Positions 56,961-64,000 of a stretch of DNA of 64,000 bases are shown here, piece after piece (position 1 is the stretch's first letter; the number at the start of each line of letters is the position of its first letter). Source of the stretch: an uncultured Pseudomonadota bacterium. Lineage in GTDB: Bacteria; Myxococcota_A; UBA796; SXON01. Position numbers and translations under genes: made by a program. Location of the stretch: positions 1 through 64,000 of the forward strand of contig CAISIK010000192.1 in the NCBI GenBank assembly GCA_903885375.1, written 5' to 3'. The notes under the pieces were generated by a model. The model was given only the letters and a program-made list of their open reading frames with translations. It made no database searches and was not told the origin of the DNA.

Positions 56961-57807
56961 TCAGCTCGACAGCACCGACTCGAGGCGGGCGTAGGAGGCC
57001 TCCATGCCGCCTACCATGCCCGTACCGAGCACCATGTCGCGCAGCTCCTTCGAGGGGTAGGTGATCACGAGCGTGATGCGGGTGCGTTCGCCGGGGAGAG
57101 GCGCCAGCACGAGCTCGTTCACCGTGCCCGGCCCCTCCATGCCGATCATCGTTTCGGTGCTCACGGCGCGACGGGGCGGCTCGACTTCGCGGAGCTCGCC
57201 CATGAAGCCGAACCGGGCGCTTCCATCGGTGGCTTCCCACTCGTACCGGTAGGTCTGCCCCACGAGGGTGGCCACCTCGCACACCGGCATCGTCCAACCC
57301 TCGGGACCGAGCATCCACCGCTGGAGGAGGGCCGCCTCGTGGTGGGCGCGCCACACCTGCTGGAGGCTGCCGCGCACCTCGCGGGTGATGCGTACGTGGG
57401 TGTCGTCGAGCACTTCCAGCGCAGTATTGGCGACGCTGGCGCGGAGGTCGGCCACCACGCCGTCCATCTGTGCGAGCGCCGCGCGCATGCCCTCCATCAT
57501 GCCCATGGCCACGAGGCGCTCCATCGCCTCGACGCTCGGGAAGCGGGTCAAGAGCACGAAGCGGGAGCCCGAGGGAATGGCTTCGAAGCGCGCCTGCATC
57601 GTGCAGCCGGGCAGGTCGCGATTGGGGGTGCCGTCGGGGTTGCAGAAGCCATCCTCGACCTCGAAGCCGCGGCCCGGGTCCACCGAGAGAAAACTCCAGT
57701 AGCCCACGCTGGACTCGCCGTTCGGGCCGGTCATGCGGTACGGGGTACTCGCCCACCACGGTGAGCGTGAGGGCGGCGGGGTCGGACGAGACGGACACGA
57801 TGGGCAC
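56961..57807 (-). pseudogene. Tandem SRPBCC (AHSA1-type) protein gene with internal deletion and frameshift
   Basis: The GTG at 57807, 3 bases after the arsR-type stop, begins the usual family start PIVSVSSDPAALTLTVVGEYPV. The next family segment, RMTGPNGESSVGYWSFLS, is in a different frame only a few bases on. The roughly 40 residues that normally lie between (helix and the GGR strand) are missing. From there the frame is intact: the rest of the first domain, then a second SRPBCC domain (RITREVRGSLQQVWRAHHEAALLQRWMLGPEGW to YPSKELRDMVLGTGMVGGME). A 257-residue product from the ATG at 57734 is conceivable. The deletion appears to have joined two TACC repeats. Annotated as a probable pseudogene. 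Confidence 0.7.
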
Positions 57808-57810
57808 GGA

Positions 57811-58146
57811 CTACTCCTTGGCGGGGACGAGGATGGAATCGAGCTGGCTGAAGCGGGCTTCCCAGAGGCGTTCGAGCTCGACCAGCACGGCGCGCGCGCG
57901 CGCAACCTGCGCGGGCTCCGCGCGCACGAGGCGCTCGCGACCCTGCGCGGTCTTGCGCACGAGCCCGGCCGCTTCGAGCACGGCCACGTGCTTCTGCACG
58001 GCGGCAAAGGACATCTCGTAGCGTTCGGCGAGCTCGCTCACCGACGCGGGCGCCGACAGCGTGCGCCGCAGGATGTCCCGGCGGCTCGGATCGGCGAGCG
58101 CGCGGAACAGGCGGTCGAGGGCGGGGTCGGCGAGTTCTACAACCAT
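57811..58146 (-). CDS. ArsR-family transcriptional regulator
   Basis: 111 residues, one winged-helix domain: LFRALADPSRRDILRRTL, VSELAERYEMSFAAVQKHVAVLEAAGLV and the wing RKTAQGRERLVRAEP. No cysteine pair for metal binding is visible, as is usual for the subgroup paired with SRPBCC (AHSA1) genes. The ATG lies in an AT-richer stretch (ACCATATGGTTGTAC) containing the palindrome ACCATATGGT, a possible autoregulatory site. It is followed by the damaged SRPBCC gene, its usual partner. Confidence 0.9.
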   Translation of the reverse strand: MVVELADPALDRLFRALADPSRRDILRRTLSAPASVSELAERYEMSFAAVQKHVAVLEAAGLVRKTAQGRERLVRAEPAQVARARAVLVELERLWEARFSQLDSILVPAKE

Positions 58147-58201
58147 ATGGTTGTACGTTAGTGCGGGGGGCCGCGGCGCGCAAGTCGCCGCCTGCGCCCC
58201 C

Positions 58202-58975
58202 TCAGCGCCGCGCGCACCGGGCGAGGGCATCGATCGGCAGCGGCGCATCGGTGCGGAGCTGCACGAGGGAGCGCGCGAGGAGCGCCGCTTCGCGCCCGGC
58301 GGCGAGGCGCGCCGGCAGCGAACGGGCGCCGCGCAGGGGGAGGGCCGCGACGGCGTCGGGTTCGGCGAGCATGTGGTCGAGGCTGCCGAGCACGCCGAGC
58401 AGCGCTGCGGCGGTGCGGGCGCCGATGCCGGGCACCCCCCGCACGCCATCGCTGGCATCGCCGACGAGCGCGAGGAAGTCGACGACCTGGTGCGGGTGGA
58501 CGCCGAGGCGCACGAAGACATCGGCGGCATCGACGTTCCACTGGCGGCTCGAGTCCACCACGCGCACGGCGGGCGGGGCGTCGGTGACGAGCTGGAAGAG
58601 GTCCTTGTCGGCGGCGTGGATCACGACGGGGAGCCCCTCGCCGCGGGCGAGGCCGGTGAGGGTGGCGGCGAAGTCGTCGGCCTCGAAGCGGGGGTGGCCG
58701 AAGACGGCGATGCCGCTCGCTTCGGCGCGGTCGGCGAAGTCGTCGAAGATCGCGATGAGGTCGTGGTCGGCGGCCACGCGGTGGGCCTTGTAGAGCGGGT
58801 CGAGGTCACGACGGAAGGTGTCGAGGCTCCGGTCCATCACCACGGCGGCGTGGCTGGAGGCGGCCACGAGGCGCACGAGCTGCCGGTGGGCCGTGGGGCC
58901 CGCGTTGGGGACACCGGCGAACCACGGACGCAGGACCAGCGCGGTGCCATCGACGATCAGGAGCTCGGGGCGCAC
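58202..58975 (-). CDS. 5'-3' exonuclease of the FEN/PolI N-terminal type
   Basis: 257 residues from a GTG. The metal-binding acidic residues are visible in LLIVDGTALVLRPWF, RFEADDFAATL and HAADKDLFQLV; the helix-hairpin-helix (H3TH) motif is GDASDGVRGVPGIGARTAAALLG. It resembles the stand-alone exonuclease domain of DNA polymerase I, which removes RNA primers and flaps. The N-terminus is short. It starts 5 bases after the RsmI-like gene ends, so both are probably cotranscribed. Confidence 0.88.
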   Translation of the reverse strand: MRPELLIVDGTALVLRPWFAGVPNAGPTAHRQLVRLVAASSHAAVVMDRSLDTFRRDLDPLYKAHRVAADHDLIAIFDDFADRAEASGIAVFGHPRFEADDFAATLTGLARGEGLPVVIHAADKDLFQLVTDAPPAVRVVDSSRQWNVDAADVFVRLGVHPHQVVDFLALVGDASDGVRGVPGIGARTAAALLGVLGSLDHMLAEPDAVAALPLRGARSLPARLAAGREAALLARSLVQLRTDAPLPIDALARCARR

Positions 58976-58980
58976 CGGCG

Positions 58981-59769
58981 CTACCGCAGCGCCGTGGTGA
59001 GCGTCCACCACGCGCGCGGGTGCCAGCCGAGGAGGCGCGCGCTCACGAACAGCACGCAGGGCGCCTCGGCCGGCGGCGGGCTCTGGAGCACGGCCTCGGG
59101 GGCGCCGGTCGTGGTGCGCTCCTCGGGCCGCGTGAGCGAGGCGCACACCACGAGCTCGCAGCGGAGCCAGCGCATGCGGGCGAGGCGTTCGGCCAGCTCC
59201 ACCACGTCGGCGCCGGTGCTGAGGAGCGCGACGGCGTGCTCGCGGATGGAGAGCCGCTCGATCCACCCGAGCGCCTCGCGGAGCTTGCGCTCGCGCTGTT
59301 CGGGCGGCGCGGTGGTGACCCCGAGGAAGGTGACCCGGTCGAGCTCCAGGCCGGAGGCGAGGAGCGCGGCGCCGATCACCGACGTACCGCCGAGGGAGCG
59401 GACAGGAACGTCCGGGCGGGTTTCGCGCACCGCACGCACCACGGCGGCGCCCGGGTCGGCATAGCCGGGGATGCCCTCGTCGACGCCGAAGAGCAGCACG
59501 GTGCCGCCTTCATCGAGGGTAGCGAGGATGCGGGCGGAGGCCTCCGCCGGCAGGGGGCCGGTGGGGATGAAGGCCACGGGACGGACCGGGAGCGACAGCC
59601 GCGCCTGCACGTGGGCGAGGCCGTGCTCGGAGCCCGCCTCCACCACGAGGAGCGCCGCGGTGCGCAGGGCCTCCACGACCCGCAGGGAGAGGTCGTTCGG
59701 CTCGCCGAGGTGCCCGGGCCCGAGCAGCAGTCGGCCGCCGGCGGGACGCGCAGGAGCGGACTGGGCCAT
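58981..59769 (-). CDS. Divergent tetrapyrrole-methylase-fold protein, RsmI-like
   Basis: 262 residues. GRLLLGPGHLGEPNDLSLRV and LLFGVDEGIPGYADPGAAVV correspond to the RsmI segments for SAM binding (the TPIGN and DxGTPxxSDPG regions), and LGGTSVIGAALLASGLELDRVTFLG follows the family pattern. RsmI methylates C1402 of 16S rRNA with RsmH. Several canonical residues differ, so another methyltransferase function is possible. An ATG two codons after a GTG was chosen as start. Confidence 0.72.
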   Translation of the reverse strand: MAQSAPARPAGGRLLLGPGHLGEPNDLSLRVVEALRTAALLVVEAGSEHGLAHVQARLSLPVRPVAFIPTGPLPAEASARILATLDEGGTVLLFGVDEGIPGYADPGAAVVRAVRETRPDVPVRSLGGTSVIGAALLASGLELDRVTFLGVTTAPPEQRERKLREALGWIERLSIREHAVALLSTGADVVELAERLARMRWLRCELVVCASLTRPEERTTTGAPEAVLQSPPPAEAPCVLFVSARLLGWHPRAWWTLTTALR

Positions 59770-59875
59770 GCTCACGAACTAACCGACGGCGAGGGCCCCG
59801 GCCGCGCCGCAATCCGCGGCGACGCCCCTCGCCCCATGGCAACGGGGAACCGCGGATTGCCCCCCCAGCCCTCTG

Positions 59876-61363
59876 CTACACGCACACCGCCGGGCGACGG
59901 CCGATCCAGGGACGGGCCCGTTCGAGCTGGCCGGCGAGCTGGAAGAGCAGGCCATCGCGCCCCAGGCCGCTCGCGAACTGCATTCCGATGGGCAGGCCGC
60001 CCGTGGACATCCCCAGCGGGACGGACATGGCGGGCACACCGGTCATGTTGAAGAGCTGGGTGTTGGGGACGCGCTCGAGGCTCTTGTCGGCGAGGTCGTG
60101 GAGGAGCTTGAGCATCACCGGGCGGACCGGGGCGGAGCGGAGCACGCCGAGGCCGAAACGTTCGACGGGCTTGAGCGCGCCCTCGCCGAGCCGGGCGGGC
60201 GGGTGCGCCATGGTGGGGAGGAGGATGACGTCGAAACGCTGGAAGAAGGCGGCCAGTTCACGGCCCGCGGTCTGGGCGATGTCGCGGCTCCGCTGCAGGT
60301 CGGCGGCGGAGAGCATGTGGCCCAGCTGGTGGAGGAACCAGGTGGGCGGCTCGAATTCCGCGGGGTCGAGGGGGCGGCCGGCGAGCTTCGGGAGGCGCTC
60401 CAGGGTGGCGGCCACGCTCGCGGCGACCTGGCTGAGGTAGGCGAGCACGAGGGCGTCGCGGTCGAAGGCGGGGCGCGCGACCTCGACGTGGTGACCGAGC
60501 CCGGTGAGGAGCGCGGCGGTTTCTTCGAGGGTGGCGGCGCAGTCGGGGTGCGTGGTGCGGCCGAAGAGGCTCTCGCGGCAGAGGGCGATGCGGAGCGGGG
60601 CGGGATCGGAGGCCAGCTCCTTCACGAAGGGGCGCGCGGGCGTGGGGCCGCAGTACGGGTCGCCCGCGGCCGGGCCGCGGAGGGCGTCGAGGATGGCGGC
60701 GCTGTCGCGGACGGAGCGGGTGAGGGCGCCCGGGGAGACAAAACCGCCCCAGCCCTCGCCGGCATCGGGGCCCACGGGCAGGAGGCCGCGACTGGCCTTC
60801 ATCCCGAACAGTCCGCAAGCGGCGGCCGGAATCCGGATGGACCCACCGCCATCGCCCGCATGGCCCACCGGGATGGCACGGGCGGCGACGAGGGCGGCGC
60901 TCCCGCCGCTGGAGCCGCCGGGGGTGTGCGCCACGTTCCAGGGGTTGTGGGTGGCGCCGCGCCACTCGGGCTCGGTGGTGCCGAGGATTCCCAGCTCCGG
61001 ACAGTTGGTCTTGGCCACGGGGATGAAGCCGGCGCGCTTGAAGCGGGCGATGAGCTCGCCATCCCGGGGCGCCACGTAGTGTCGCAGAAAGCGCGTGCCC
61101 ATCGTGTAGGGCGCGTCGGCGAGCGCGCCGTCGAGGTCCTTCACCACCATGGGCACCCCGCGGAAGGGGCCCTCCGGGAGCTCGGCGAGCGCCGTGTTCC
61201 TCGCGCTCTCGTGGGTGGCGTGGACGACGGCGTGGAGGGCCGGATCGACCGCCGCGATGGCCTCGATGGCGGCTTCCACCAGGGCACCCGGCGAAACCTC
61301 TCCCTTCCGGATGAGCTCGGCGAGCCCGGTGGCGTCATGTTCGGCAAACTGGTTGGGGGTCAT
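59876..61363 (-). CDS. Amidase signature family hydrolase
   Basis: 495 residues with the complete Ser-cisSer-Lys triad: Lys75 in VPMVVKDLDG, Ser151 in TPGGSSGGSAAL and Ser175 in HAGDGGGSIRIPAA. The rest follows the amidase fold, ending with GVPAMSVPLGMSTGGLPIGMQF. The family hydrolyses amides from simple acetamide-like substrates to peptide and tRNA-linked amides; the sequence does not show which. It is not a GatA with neighbours, since gatB and gatC are absent. The ATG gives the standard N-terminus. Confidence 0.9.
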   Translation of the reverse strand: MTPNQFAEHDATGLAELIRKGEVSPGALVEAAIEAIAAVDPALHAVVHATHESARNTALAELPEGPFRGVPMVVKDLDGALADAPYTMGTRFLRHYVAPRDGELIARFKRAGFIPVAKTNCPELGILGTTEPEWRGATHNPWNVAHTPGGSSGGSAALVAARAIPVGHAGDGGGSIRIPAAACGLFGMKASRGLLPVGPDAGEGWGGFVSPGALTRSVRDSAAILDALRGPAAGDPYCGPTPARPFVKELASDPAPLRIALCRESLFGRTTHPDCAATLEETAALLTGLGHHVEVARPAFDRDALVLAYLSQVAASVAATLERLPKLAGRPLDPAEFEPPTWFLHQLGHMLSAADLQRSRDIAQTAGRELAAFFQRFDVILLPTMAHPPARLGEGALKPVERFGLGVLRSAPVRPVMLKLLHDLADKSLERVPNTQLFNMTGVPAMSVPLGMSTGGLPIGMQFASGLGRDGLLFQLAGQLERARPWIGRRPAVCV

Positions 61364-61495
61364 GCCGGCGAAGCTAACGGGCGGGATGAGGCCTGCGTGC
61401 GTGGGCCTGGGCGCTCGTGGCCTGTGGGCGAGGCGAGGGGACGATGCCACCCCCTTGCCGCGACGGCGCGCGACCCGATGCGTGCTGCCCGGCGG

Positions 61496-62791
61496 TCAGG
61501 GCGGCGTGAGTTTCGTGTAGTAGATGTCGGTCTTGCCGCGGGTGCCCTGCGCCCAGACCACGTGGAAGTTGCCCTTGCTGTCGGCCGCCATGGAGGGCAG
61601 CTCTGGCGTTCCCGAGCCGATGGCGGCTGCCCGGCGCGGAGGATCCCAGCCGTTCCCGCGGTTGAAGCTGTACAGAAGCTCGCCGGTGGTGCTGCCCTGC
61701 CACCCCCAGACGATGCACACCACGTTTCCGGCCGCGGCGAGGAAGGGGTCGTAGTGGTAGCCGCCGAAGCCGCTGGCGAGATCGACGGACTCGCCCCAGG
61801 CGCCGGGCTTGCCCGCGCGGGCGTACACGTGCCGCGGAAAGCCACGGACCTTGTGGAACCAGGTGAGCCAGTCGCGGCCATCCGCGGTGAAGGCGAAGTG
61901 CACCCGCTCGCCCGGGTGGGAGGTGGCGGAGATGTTCTCGGGTGCGGAGAAGGTGCCGTTGCGTCCCTCCGATACGAACACGGTCGTCTCCGACTGCCCG
62001 GCGCCTTCGTCCCATCCCGCCAGCACCGAGCCATCGGGGCGCGACATCACGTTGGTGTGCCAGGCGTCGGTGGTGGGGTTGCTGACGGCCACGGGCTCGC
62101 TCCAGGTGCCGTCCTTGCGCCACCGCCAGTTGGCGATGAACCGGTACTGGGGGCCGAGCTGCTTGCCGATGTAGTTGAAGGCGACATCGTCGTTGCCGGC
62201 CCAGGCGATGTGCCCGGAGCCGCTCTCGTGGTCGCCGTCGGGAGTGAGGGCGACCGGCGCCTCCCAGACGCCGGCGGCGCTGCGCTCGCGGAACCACGTC
62301 TGGCTGCGGAAGTCGGCGCCGGCGTGGTCGTAGCTGACCCACACCCGCCCGTCGGGCCGGACCACGACGTCGGGCCCCCAGTTGCGACCCTCCAGCGGGG
62401 AGACCGCCTCGGGGGCCGACCAGGCGTTGCCGTCGGTGCTGGTCTGGTACCGGACGACATCCCCCGCTTCCTGATGGTCGTAGTACACGGCGTGGAGGGT
62501 GTCGCCGGGACCCACCTCGATCTGGGCGCGGAACCCTCCCGTCACCCCGTTGCTGACGCGGACGGCAGGGCTCGCCGCGGCGCCCATCTCGGGCGCGGGC
62601 CCCGGAGGGGGAGGGGTGTCGTGGAACACGGGGTAGCCGGTGGGGTCCTGGAGCGCGCCGCCCGAGCCGGGCGGGGCGCCGGCACCCGGCTGCCCAGCCA
62701 GCGGCGGTCCGACCGGGCCCTGGCCAGGTGGCGGGGCGGGCTTCGGGGCGGGTTCGTTCTGGCAGGCGAGCAGGGCGATGGCGAGGAGCAT
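61496..62791 (-). CDS. Lipoprotein with a BNR/sialidase-like beta-propeller
   Basis: 431 residues. MLLAIALLAC makes Cys10 the lipid anchor, followed by a Pro/Gly-rich linker of about 60 residues. From about residue 75 repeating blades appear (YQTSTDGNAWSAPEAVSPLEG, WRWRKDGTWSEPVAVSNPTTD, FVSEGRNGTFSAPENISA, YARAGKPGAWGESVDLASG), each with a W-SxP or similar turn as in BNR/Asp-box propellers. No catalytic residues of sialidases are evident, so a binding role is more likely. The 280 bases upstream contain only a hairpin. Confidence 0.8.
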   Translation of the reverse strand: MLLAIALLACQNEPAPKPAPPPGQGPVGPPLAGQPGAGAPPGSGGALQDPTGYPVFHDTPPPPGPAPEMGAAASPAVRVSNGVTGGFRAQIEVGPGDTLHAVYYDHQEAGDVVRYQTSTDGNAWSAPEAVSPLEGRNWGPDVVVRPDGRVWVSYDHAGADFRSQTWFRERSAAGVWEAPVALTPDGDHESGSGHIAWAGNDDVAFNYIGKQLGPQYRFIANWRWRKDGTWSEPVAVSNPTTDAWHTNVMSRPDGSVLAGWDEGAGQSETTVFVSEGRNGTFSAPENISATSHPGERVHFAFTADGRDWLTWFHKVRGFPRHVYARAGKPGAWGESVDLASGFGGYHYDPFLAAAGNVVCIVWGWQGSTTGELLYSFNRGNGWDPPRRAAAIGSGTPELPSMAADSKGNFHVVWAQGTRGKTDIYYTKLTPP

Positions 62792-63004
62792 GGGAGGACT
62801 CGTCGGGAAGCGGGGAGGGGCCCCGGAGGATGGGTTGCCGTGGGTGGCCGAGCGGAAGCCGGACGACTTCCGGCGCAGCCTGGGGAGGAACGCGTTTCGG
62901 CCGCCAGCCGCCCAGTGGTGGACCTCGCCCCGGCCTTCATGTCGTGCCGCACCACGGCGGGAGGGATGTGCACCACGTCGGGACCCACCTTGGAGCTTCG
63001 GGTG

Positions 63005-63021
63005 GGGAGCGTAACGCTCCC
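63005..63021 (-). terminator. Perfect hairpin after the CAP-domain gene
   Basis: GGGAGCG and CGCTCCC pair perfectly around a TAA loop in the 280-base gap between the CAP-domain gene and the propeller lipoprotein gene. No T tract follows on the minus strand. It may separate the two transcripts. I see no gene in the rest of the gap. Confidence 0.4.
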
Positions 63022-63071
63022 GGGCAGCGGCTCCTCCCCGCAGGCGAGGTGGCGCACCCACCGACAGGGGC

Positions 63072-64000
63072 TCAGCGGATCGGTAGCGGCTCGCCCTGCG
63101 GAAAGACCATCGCCTCCCACACCACGTACACCCGGCGCTCGGGCGAGGGCTCCGTGGCCGCGCCGATGCTCAGGTGCGTGCACTCCTTGCAGAGCACGTT
63201 CGCGAGGTGACCGGGGGAGGCGAGGAGCGCTTCCCAGGCCTCGGCGGTGGTGTCGGCGACCGCGAGGTTCTCGTAGTAGTGGCCCCGCGGGTACCAGCTT
63301 TGGGTGGCTCGGCCCGGCACGCCGGGGCAGGCCCGGGAGTCGTGGGCCACGATGCCGGCCACCGAAAGGCAGGCCGCCTGCTCACGCACGAGCGGCTCGA
63401 AGGTGGTGAAGCGGGTGAGCGGCGCGAGCCCGTTGGCCCTGCGGAGCCCGTTGACCGAGGCGTAGAGGCTGTCCACCACCGTGAGCGGATCCTCGCGCGG
63501 TGGCTTTGTGGGGAGCGGCGCGAGCATCGGGGCGTCGCCACCTACGAACACGCCGAAGAGGAGCTCCACGCGGTCGCCATCCACCACCTCGAACCGGTGC
63601 TCGCCGGGCTCGTCGAGGTCGCCCACCCAGCGGGTTTCGCCGGGGGCGAGCGCGAGCGCTCGCCACGCCCCGGAGGGAGAGACCACGAAGAGCCGAGCGT
63701 TCTTCGCGCCCTCCACGCGGAGGCCCACGCCCTTGCCGGGGTCCACGCGGGAGGGGAGCGGGTCGGGGTTGACGCGCCGCGGGCTCCAGCCGAGCACCCA
63801 CCAGCGCTGGCCATCGGCGAAGTCCCGCCAGGCCCATCCGACATCCACGGGCTCTCCGCGCGGCACCCCCTCGAGCAACGCGGCCGGGAGCTCGGTGCCG
63901 CCGAGGACCCGGACGAACCGGGCCGCGCCCGGGTAGCGCCCCGCCGCCAGCGCACCCCGCACGGCGGCGGTGGTGAGGCGGGCCTCGGGGCTGGTTGCGG
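63072..64000 (-). CDS. CAP-domain (SCP/PR1) protein, 5' end outside window
   Basis: At least 309 residues are visible; the frame is open to the right edge, so the true start lies beyond it. The C-terminal 130 residues form a CAP domain: SLYASVNGLRRANGLAPLTR, VAGIVAHDSRACPG, HYYENLAVADTTAEAWEALL, SPGHLANVLCKECTHLSIGA and YVVWEAMVF. The His and Glu residues of the usual cavity are present. The preceding part is a beta-rich domain (VGLRVEGAKNARLFVVSPSG). CAP proteins are extracytoplasmic and of varied function. Confidence 0.85.
   Translation of the reverse strand, partial: ATSPEARLTTAAVRGALAAGRYPGAARFVRVLGGTELPAALLEGVPRGEPVDVGWAWRDFADGQRWWVLGWSPRRVNPDPLPSRVDPGKGVGLRVEGAKNARLFVVSPSGAWRALALAPGETRWVGDLDEPGEHRFEVVDGDRVELLFGVFVGGDAPMLAPLPTKPPREDPLTVVDSLYASVNGLRRANGLAPLTRFTTFEPLVREQAACLSVAGIVAHDSRACPGVPGRATQSWYPRGHYYENLAVADTTAEAWEALLASPGHLANVLCKECTHLSIGAATEPSPERRVYVVWEAMVFPQGEPLPIR

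Overview
The window is about 70% G+C, tightly packed and almost entirely coding. The gene content points to a free-living, flagellated, Gram-negative bacterium of the Myxococcota or a related former deltaproteobacterial lineage. The evidence is the many lipoproteins, a MopE-like calcium-repeat/lamin-tail lipoprotein, an outer-membrane barrel plus TPR gene pair of myxobacterial type, a bactofilin-like protein, and a selenocysteine-containing SelD. The phylum is an inference from content; no rRNA gene is present.

Layout. (1) 1-1759: a truncated exported-protein gene and a MopE/lamin-tail lipoprotein. (2) 1855-18651, minus strand: one large flagellar cluster in the order fliF-G-H-I, an SPFH protein, fliJ, a motE-like gene, fliK, flgD, a flagellar-operon protein, flgE, fliL-M-N-O-P-Q-R, flhB. 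It holds six copies of a sigma-28 (FliA)-like promoter motif, all with exactly 15 bp between the two boxes. (3) 18718-27214: a PH-domain membrane protein, flavin reductase, a putative outer-membrane protein, SbcD-like phosphoesterase, ABC exporter, selD (in-frame UGA for selenocysteine), bioA and sat. (4) 27236-36235: an aromatic-degradation island. hcrC-hcrA-hcrB encode 4-hydroxybenzoyl-CoA reductase, with the HcrB-specific four-cysteine insertion. They sit beside boxB and boxC of the aerobic benzoyl-CoA epoxidation pathway, and a BoxR-type regulator diverges from boxC. (5) 36252-51886: mostly envelope and hypothetical genes: a spondin lipoprotein, SGNH hydrolase, DEAD-box helicase, thiD, a five-gene cluster (vWA lipoprotein, outer-membrane barrel, TPR protein, 29-residue membrane peptide, 125-residue protein), a bactofilin-like protein and a protein with four copies of an unfamiliar repeat. 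(6) 51893-64000: Mpo1-like protein, a large SGNH/AlgX-type protein followed by a 38-residue membrane peptide, DUF362 ferredoxin protein, truB, an arsR plus damaged SRPBCC pair, 5'-3' exonuclease, RsmI-like methylase, amidase, a beta-propeller lipoprotein and a truncated CAP-domain gene.

How the parts fit. The flagellar genes supply the MS ring, export gate, ATPase, C-ring, hook and hook-length control; flhA, the motA/motB stator genes, the rod genes and chemotaxis genes are not here. The aromatic genes suggest a hybrid route: 4-hydroxybenzoyl-CoA is reductively dehydroxylated to benzoyl-CoA by a molybdenum enzyme usually associated with anaerobes, and benzoyl-CoA then enters the oxygen-dependent box pathway. 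The CoA ligase and BoxA are not in the window.

Convergent gene ends are often closed by long GC-rich hairpins or palindromes without a U tract, several with stop codons in the loop. No tRNA, rRNA, CRISPR array, insertion sequence or phage gene was seen.
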